Shown: one piece after another, positions 56,858 to 64,000 of the stretch
Layout: each line of letters opens with the position of its first letter
Numbering within the stretch: the first letter of the stretch is position 1
Assembly (NCBI GenBank): GCA_023053545.1
Contig: JAKZAN010000002.1
Span: 7,312,790-7,376,789, forward strand
Reading direction: 5' to 3'
Origin: Lepidurus packardi
Lineage: Eukaryota > Arthropoda > Branchiopoda > Notostraca > Triopsidae
Length of the DNA stretch: 64,000 nt
Position numbers and translations under genes: made by a program
Notes under the pieces: generated by a model
Told to the model about the DNA's origin: nothing
What the model saw: only the letters and a program-made list of their open reading frames with translations
Databases searched by the model: none

Positions 56858-58973
56858 CTATGCGCACGCAACCTGCGCGTAGTCAATACAAAAACCAGTG
56901 TTTCGACCGTCTGTGCCTAAGGGATTAGTTGGATTGGATGATCCCTCCACCCCATCAGTTACATAGCGTAAGATAAACGGTTTACGATTGCCTGAAAAAA
57001 AAAATCATTTTCAAATTTAGAATACGTTAAATATAAATAATAAAACTTTTTTTGGCTTACTAAGAATTGGAATGTTGGTACGGGCCAGAAAACCGGTATT
57101 GAGTGCAGTACCACAAAAACGATCGGTAGTGATGGCCGAATTCTGACCACCGTATCCGCCAGGGATTTCTAGGTAGTCCCATTGGCAGAAAATGCCTTGC
57201 AGCGCTTCGTTGGCAGGCGCAATGCTAAAATCGCCCGTAAGTGCGAAACTGCTTGAGGCTTGGTTGCTATTGCTGGGGTCGGTACACGCCGTATACTTGA
57301 TGGCACAAAATCCCTTTACAAAGATAAATCCGAAGATTAAGAAATTTTCGAAATATGAAGTTTTGATAAGGTTTTTTTAACTCTTCAGTTCCTGAGAAGA
57401 TTTTAGAGACAAATATAGGATGTTCTGATGAAAACTTACGTCTTCTACGCGAAGGCAAATTGCGTAATTTTGATTGGAAAGTTGACGACCAGGAAGACCT
57501 AAAGTACTGGCTTGGGCAGTACTCAAAAAGGCGAAATTGAAACTTTGAATCCTTCCACTGGCCCCTTGGTAATACTGCAGGCAATTAGGATCCGCTAATT
57601 TTGAACATTTAATTTTGAGATTTAAGAATGAGTCTGTTAACTTGAAAAACCAATACTTACAAGTAAGGATGGAATTACAAGGAATTTGCGACATTTTTAT
57701 GTTCCATGTCCGACTTTGGGCGTTCATCATGGTATTGAGTGTGAAGCGGAGCTTCCATTGGCTCTGACCCGGCTTCATATGCAGCAATACTTAATTATTA
57801 TAACCATTTAGATTAAGACGCGTAAGAATGAACTTGGTAGGAATTTTTACAGTGCTGATTGGTATTGTCACCACAGATGGTAGGGATTCGATTAGCAGCT
57901 CCCACAACAATGAATTGATCCGTAGTGCAAAGACCATCCCCGTCAGGTTGAGCAATCGAAAACGACTTGAAATCCAATCTAATTTGAATTAATTGATTAA
58001 ATTATTTATCTTTAAAAAATCATTAAATCTTTTTATCAAACAATATTAGTTACCGTAATTGACAGATATCTTTGTTAGTTTTTTGGACGTTAATCTCGCA
58101 AGTATAAGACTGCGTCAGAGAGTTGTCCGAATTGTAAAACAGACTGTTAGTGGTCGCTGCACTCGTGAAGTAGCTCATATTCCGTGAAGTACTTGCGGAG
58201 CATCCCAAATTAACTATTTACATATTTTTTTAAATCGGAATTTTAAGAACACTAAGATTTGGAAAAGTAAAAATAAAATAAACGTACAAACACAACAGAC
58301 TCCAAAGCCAGCTGCACAAGACCCAGACGCGGTACCCCCTTCACTACGGCATTCCATGGCCGAAGTGCAAGTTCCGATCACATTGTTGCTGTTGGACGCG
58401 TTGCATTGGCTGTTGTCGATCCTCATCACGGAAAATATATTGAAAACTGTCCCAAAAACAATTGCTTACTGATTCTCTTCCAGCCAAGATATTAGGCTCT
58501 CTTTTCTAGTGTGCAGATTTTAACGTTTACACAAAAGAAAGTGACAAAGCAGCCGTTGGATACAACATTTACATGTAATTGTAGAGTGGTTCCCATTTAG
58601 AGGTTTTCTTATACTCAGTTCCCTAATCGTAGCTCTAATTATAAAAATAATGTGTAAAGAATTGCTTGCATCAAAAATTGATATCCAAGCAACATTCTCG
58701 TGATTCGAGATGGTCAAGCTGTTAAAATATTAGTAAACAAAGGGCCAAAGTTAAAGCGGAGAACCGGTTTCCCCTTGAGACGGGGAAAAAATCCCTAGTG
58801 CTTCTAAACTTACGTTTCTCTTTTCGATGGTTCACCAAGGTATTATTCAGGGAAGGACTGGGGGAACTTGGGTGTACTTGGGTATTATTGACGGGATTGG
58901 CTTGACCGGTTTGGGTCATGAGAGCCAATACCAGGCAGTAGCACGCCACGAAAACTGGGAAGCGGTAATCCAT
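56858..58973 (-). CDS. Two-CUB secreted protein, array gene G
   Basis: ATG at 58973, stop at 56858. Signal peptide MDYRFPVFVACYCLVLALM followed by an Asn/Ser/Pro-rich segment (NTQVHPSSPSPSLNNT). The knot exon reads MRIDNSQC, IGTCTSAMEC, SGSCAAGFGVCC. CUB module 1: CSASTSRNMSYFTSA, DICQLR, DGDGLCTTDQFIVVGAANR, WKLRFTLNTMM...WNIKMSQIPC. CUB module 2: NCLQYYQGASGRIQSFNFAF, QLSNQNYAICLRVED, FCQWDYLEIPGGYGG, DRFCGTALNTGFLARTNIPI, PFILRYVTDGVEG, GTDGRNTGFCIDYAQVAC. This is the last gene of the array; the next gene upstream (62090-63258) is unrelated. Confidence 0.87.
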
Positions 58974-59088
58974 GATTCTGCAATCCGAAAAAAATTATAA
59001 AAATCCACAAGGAATTACAAAATTCAAGATATTTGGCTGGGGGATTTGTCTTTTACTTTTTTACTGTACAAATGCGTCCCAATGCGAT

Positions 59089-59130
59089 GACTGACGATAT
59101 TGTCTGGAGAGTCAGGTGCCTTTATAAATA
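59089..59130 (-). promoter_or_regulatory. Core promoter of CUB gene G
   Basis: On the minus strand a TATTTATAAA box (59121-59130) is followed about 30 bp later by TCAGTC (59089-59094), upstream of the ATG at 58973. Confidence 0.6.
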
Positions 59131-62089
59131 GCGTGTGCAACACATGAGCGGATTTCTGGTGTTGCAGTATTGCTCTCGTGTAAAACATACGTTACAGGGC
59201 CGTAACCACAAGCAACACATTTCGTATTAAGAAGGATAAAGAAAGAAGAAGGTAAAGAACAAACCGAGAGAGGGTTGGGTAGAATATGATGGGCAATACC
59301 GCAAAACCAAAGTGTACACTAAATCACCCAAGTCCCGTTATTTTTTCTCGCCCATAAACTTTTCATCAATAGTGTGCCAGAAAACGTGGTTAACAGCAAA
59401 ATAAAGGTAGAACTCAAACAGTTTGTAATGCGATTTTCCCCATGGCAACTCATTCAGCACATCCCTTTGCGATTAAATTACCTTTTTGTTTCTGGTTGGC
59501 AGAAATTCTTTTACTGACTCTGAGCGCCGTTGGGAGCCATTGGTGAATTGAAGGTATACCATTTATTGGGACTTACCAGGTAGTTGCCAAAAGGTGTTCC
59601 TTATGGCTCCTTGTGGTCAGCTAATTCCTACCGGACCACAAGGAGCAGCATTCGTCAAACAGCAAACAGGGCTTGTCGGGGTACGAGGAATGTATTAGTG
59701 GGGGAGGCTTCAGGAGCCGGTTTATCATAGTCAAAGGAGCCCGACAGGCAGAAGGAAGTTAGTTGTTGCGCGGAATGGACCAGAGCAGCTTCGGAGGATG
59801 AAACTTTTCGTTCAAAGAAAGGACCAGGTGTTTCTAATGGATTTCATGACGCTCGGTGGATGACCTAGACGTTGGTTGTGCAACCTGCCTTGGGTCTCGG
59901 ACGCGACATTCTTTTATGTAACCAGGAAAAAGTGGATTGCCCAGTCCTTACGTAGCTGCGAGCACCATAAAGGATGCTCTCACCTCGTAATGTTCCAAAG
60001 AAAAAAAAGTCTGGACTTTTGTAGCAGAAATTGCCTTCGCTCTATCAAGTCACATAAGCTATTTTCTTCCTGTTGTATTATAAACGGTTTAGATCATTTA
60101 TTAGGGATTTATGCAGAACGTGCAAGTCATGTTAGCACATGCCCTGAGCTCATGTTATCAGTTTAGCAAATGTTATCAAATGCTAACTAAATGCTAACTC
60201 AGTGTTCATGTTAGCAAATATCCTGAGATGTGTAAACACCCCTGATGGCAAGCAGGCAATGAGGTCGATAGGTAAGGGGTTGCATTTTCCTGGTACTCGG
60301 TCCATATTAGTTTCTTTTTTCTTTTTCTTTCATAGTTAGGTGGTTACTTAACTCCGGGAAGAGGTTATATATTGCATTACTGTACCACGAGAACTCCCTA
60401 TAGCCCACATGATGCACTGTGCTATTCTTTATGTCTCGCGAGTTTTGGTCACGAATGTAAACCAAGAAAGGCAGGGAGACAGTATTAGAGAAAAGAGAAC
60501 CAGGAAAATCCTGCCGTTCCCAGCTCGCCTTTCCTAATGCATAGTAATAAAAAAAGAGGATGATATATGTTTGTTGGGGAAAAAAATCAGGGTCAGTCAA
60601 TGGCCCCTTCCTTTCTCCAACAAATTTGTAAAAAAAATAGTTTGAAGAATCCAAATTATGGGAAGGACAAAATATGGAATTATCACAAATTAAAGAAGCG
60701 GAACTAAATCAGTATGTTATAAGCTTCATTTTTTTGTCCGGTTTGACTGTGGCATTGATACAGTGACAGTTGGCATGTGATTATTGCAAGGTGTTGGTAA
60801 GGGAAGTCGTAAAAGATGAACCAAAGTTGCCGGACTGTGAAGTTTCTAGGGTTTTGGGACCGCACGTCGAATAAATCGAACCCTTTCTTGTCCTTATAAA
60901 GAAACGAACGGGAAATATTCTGAAATTTCTACTAGAATTCCTAACTGTCTTGTTTGAATATTTGACTGTTAGTTCTTTACATCAGAAAGGACCAAAAATG
61001 TATCGTACGCATTCAATTTGTTAAAGTATAAATCTTCCTCTTGTTTGTATGACTAGGGAATTTAACTAGAAAATAATTAACTAAACGTGACCAAACATGA
61101 AATGTAAAAAATTTCCATTATTTTACCAAAATCAAGATAATTTTTTAAAAACTGTGTAATTTAGTTCGATACTCTACAACGAAATACTTGGGGGGATAGA
61201 TACTTTGTAGAACTTAACCCACTTTTCACTATCTTCAAGTAACAGATTTAAAGGATTATATAAATTGCTGTAGATGTCAAGACTACACTTCCGTACAAAT
61301 TGTAAAAACTTAAGAGAAGTTAAACTTCCATAAAAAAAATCTGTAAGTTTTTCGGCTGGCCATGAAGTTATGTACCGTAATCCAGTTAGCCTATTGCCCC
61401 AAGGTGATTTAACTGACTTCTTCCTTGCCCTTATCTTGCTCTGCTAGACGTGATACATAATAAAGACACACATTTTCCTTGATACCATTAAAAAAAGGGT
61501 TAAGACACTAAAAAAAACGAAATATAGAACGCTCGACTACACCTCACGCTCTCCTGGTTAGGGTTAAAGCATTGCCGAATCCTGGTCTTCGTCTTCTTCC
61601 ATTCTCAACCTTTCGGATCGCTTTTTCCTCCCCAAATTCCCTTTGTTTTCTGGAGCTCAAAGGGGAAAAGCAAAGAATTGCTCTAGTGCGAATCGAATTG
61701 GAGAATCTTCCTAACCTGGTTACCTAGTTCTACATGACTTTTCTTCCACCTCTTTCGTGTAGCGTACGGTAATGCTTTTGGGTTTAAGGATTTCGATTTT
61801 CTAAGCCATTTAACATGGAGGATTTCCTTTAGTATTTTTAAAATAGCGTTTTCATGATTTTTTTTTACTGATTGTAAGAATGGATTTCCAGGCGTATGAA
61901 TAATATGTATATTCTGAATATATTTGCTTTCCGAAAGCGAACTTACATTACAGGAACTACAGATTTTGGAGTGAAAATAAAAAGCAACTGATAACTCTAT
62001 AGAGTAAAAAAGAAAATAAGCACAAATTTCATTCAAATTTTCCTGTATTTTATTTCAAGGAAAAGTTTTGGGGAAAGCAAGGGCTCCCT
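59131..62089. other. Intergenic, 3 kb
   Basis: No coding exon recognised. It contains a 13-bp perfect foldback at 59606-59646, and a patch at 60120-60230 where ATGTTAGCA and TGCTAAC phrases recur, probably a decayed short tandem repeat. Confidence 0.5.
59606..59646. repeat. Inverted repeat, 13-bp perfect stem
   Basis: GCTCCTTGTGGTC (59606-59618) and GACCACAAGGAGC (59634-59646) pair exactly around a 15-base loop. Confidence 0.6.
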
Positions 62090-63258
62090 TTAGTGGTAAG
62101 CCATGCGGGCAGTACCAGCCGAGTGTTCGTAGCCAGTATTGTAAGCGGCATCGGAGGCGGTTGCTTGCGCAGATTTGGCAGCAATGGCAGCCTTGTGCGC
62201 AGCCTCTTGTGCGCCGGCCAAATCAGCTTCAGCGGACTTTAATTTATAGACCAAAGCTTGGGCGTTTTGTTGGGCTTGAGCTGCCATCTGGGATTGAGAA
62301 GCCAACTGTTGTTGGGCAGCTTTCCAGGAAGTGATGGCCTGCTCGGCGTGCGCCTGCGCAGCCTTGGCGGCGTTCCACAAGGTCTGGGCTTGTTGGATGG
62401 CCTGCAGTTTGGTGGCTTCAGCGGCCAAAGCTGCCTCTTCCGCCTTAAAAACTCTTCGATCAGAAAATTGTCCAATTAGTTTTTGCTTTAATTTACCTGA
62501 CTGGCTTGCGCAGATTCGGCGTATGCAGCAGCTTGGGCAGCACCTACAGCTTGCGAAAGTTGAGCAACTTGATGCTGCTTAGCGGCGACCACAGCTTGAG
62601 CCTAATTGAAGTAATTGAAGTAATCAAATTTTCATTTGAAAAAATTTTGACATTGAAATCTCGTTTCGCAGTTAGGTTTACTTAAAAACAGGTTTAAAGG
62701 AAGGGGCAGGCACTCAAGAGATAAATAATAAATAAGAGAGGAGGAGCTTACAAGCTGAGCAGCTTTGGCAGCTTCAGCAGCGAGTTGCGATTTGGCGTAT
62801 TGGGAAGCTTCGGCTCCAGCAACGTGTTGCGCATTCAGTGCGCTTTTAGCTTTTTGGGAAGCTTTCTGAGCAATCGCAGTAGCGCCACCGTGCCCGTAAC
62901 CAGATAGCTCTTCATCCCCACTCACGTATCCGCGCTTGTCCTGCAAGAAGCCCCGCCCAAAAGTTGTTACAGTTTTTCAATGTATTGCTTGTAGGAATAC
63001 TTCTAGTTTACTACGAATATTGACATGAAACTTACGCGATTAGCTTCATCTTCCGATATGGTTTTGGTCTCAGCGCGAGCTGCAGCGACGGCCACTGTGA
63101 TATAATTTTAAATTCATTATTAGTTTTAATTGCGGTAAGTCAGCATTCTAAAACTCTTGAAATAATCAGTTACGAATGAAATCCTTAGGACTTAGAACTG
63201 AAGAGAATTCAGAAAACTTACCCAAAAGGACAAAAGCGAAAATGGCAAAGGACTTCAT
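62090..63258 (-). CDS. Ala-rich secreted protein, DUF745-like
   Basis: Five exons: 63222-63258, 63036-63094, 62752-62940, 62497-62601, 62090-62443; 744 nt, 247 residues with phases agreeing. The signal peptide spans exons 1-2 (MKSFAIFAFVLLVAVAAARA). A short acidic/basic segment with DKRGYVSGDEELSGYGHGG follows. The rest is Ala/Gln-rich with coiled-coil-like heptads (AEASQYAKSQLAAEAAKAAQ, AQAHAEQAITSWKAAQQQLA, KSAEADLAGAQEAAHKAAIA). This order and composition resemble the arthropod family of unknown function DUF745, known from many secreted Ala-rich proteins. The DKR could be a propeptide cleavage site. A structural role in cuticle or another extracellular layer is inferred. Confidence 0.8.
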
Positions 63259-63340
63259 GATTTCAAACTTTAAAAAGTTGTTTAACTAAACTCTTTAATT
63301 ATAAAAGTTAATATTGTTTGGTATTGCAGTTTGAGAAGCT

Positions 63341-63379
63341 GACTGATACTGTTTCTCGGCGGAGCTCGCTCATTTTATA
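63341..63379 (-). promoter_or_regulatory. Core promoter of the DUF745-like gene
   Basis: On the minus strand TATAAAA (63373-63379) is followed about 30 bp later by TCAGTC (63341-63346), 83 bp upstream of the ATG. Confidence 0.65.
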
Positions 63380-64000
63380 CTCAAATCGCTCGGGAAAGAG
63401 CTTTTGTTTAGGGATTACTCAAGTAGAACCATCTGAGCGAGAAGAATGCGAAAGTTCTTTTCGTTTTTCTTTTATTCTGGGTCGGGATTTCTTATGTATT
63501 ACGGCATTATAATGGGAAAACTACTTTATTTACCGGAATCATTGACGGCAGGAGTTGAAAGTCCTTAGGATGAGCTTTACTGCAATCTTTTGCCTTTTTC
63601 ACACTTCGCTTAACCTTTCTTTCTCGTGGCCCTCTTTTTAAACCCGAAATCCCTGAATCGAATTACAGGGACGTCCTGATGGGATGGTTCATTTTTTAAA
63701 AATAAATCGGTTATTTAAGAGTACAGTACACCTTTTTGTTATTTTTATTTCCTTGGTCATGGATTTAATATGAAACAGAATTTTGGAGCTGGTTCCGAGA
63801 AGTCTGTGAATAGAATGGCCTAATTAGCAACGCGAGGGAACAATAGATGTGTCTTTTCCTATGTTTTTGTTGTTGACCGGTAGTACGAAGATCTGTAGAG
63901 ATGAGAGATTTTGCTTGAGAAAGTTTCCGAGGAAATGATATTGGGGTTTTAACAAGTGATATATAAAGGAGTTCTGATTGTATTGCGATTCTTCTCTTTC
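63380..64000. other. Right end of window, no gene recognised
   Basis: Upstream region of the DUF745-like gene. No coding or repeat feature recognised. GATATATAAAGGAG near 63958 looks like a TATA box for a plus-strand gene starting beyond the window. Confidence 0.45.

Noticed and set aside
59876..60166. 96-codon frame in the 3-kb spacer
   Set aside because: Non-ATG start, no similarity or splice context; overlaps the short-repeat patch.

Overview
This 64 kb window is nuclear DNA of an arthropod. Genes are split by short GT-AG introns (many 48-100 bp), both strands are used, there are no bacterial-style operons, and core promoters carry a TATA box about 30 bp ahead of a TCAGT-type initiator. 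A hexapod or crustacean fits; springtail or insect cannot be decided from the sequence alone.

Layout. (1) 3.0-8.7 kb, plus: a two-CUB secreted-protein gene whose first exon is split by a Ty3/Gypsy LTR element (3096-6954), with a CAAG target duplication and LTRs that differ visibly only in a poly-C run. (2) 9.2-12.9 kb: UBE2J1 (ER membrane E2 enzyme, plus) facing TRIM23 (RING/B-box/ARF protein, minus). (3) 13.4-27.3 kb: a tandem duplication. Each unit holds a divergent, C-terminally short cohesin SA/STAG-like gene (minus) next to an EPHX4-like epoxide hydrolase gene (plus). Both hydrolases are intact. The second STAG copy lost its last exons at the breakpoint and was later broken by two LINEs. 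The first unit carries its own LINE, with a 16-bp target duplication. (4) 28.2-29.5 kb: inositol hexakisphosphate kinase. (5) 30.0-33.9 kb: two unrecognised secreted proteins on opposite strands. (6) 34.5-59.0 kb, minus: a head-to-tail array of seven genes of the same CUB family as the disrupted gene, five long (two CUB-type modules) and two short (one CUB plus a Pro/Thr-rich linker). (7) 62.1-63.3 kb, minus: an Ala-rich secreted protein resembling the arthropod DUF745 family.

The eight CUB genes share a signal peptide exon, a six-cysteine knot exon ending in VCC, the same intron phases and the same core promoter design, so they arose by gene duplication. Their products are probably secreted or extracellular; the partner or substrate is unknown. 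The most notable structures outside genes are a cluster of near-perfect foldbacks at 38.1-39.35 kb, a solo LTR at 38.57-38.87 kb, and a recurring CCGGAGTAACG-type motif. Exon borders were placed by eye from splice signals, phase and family conservation.
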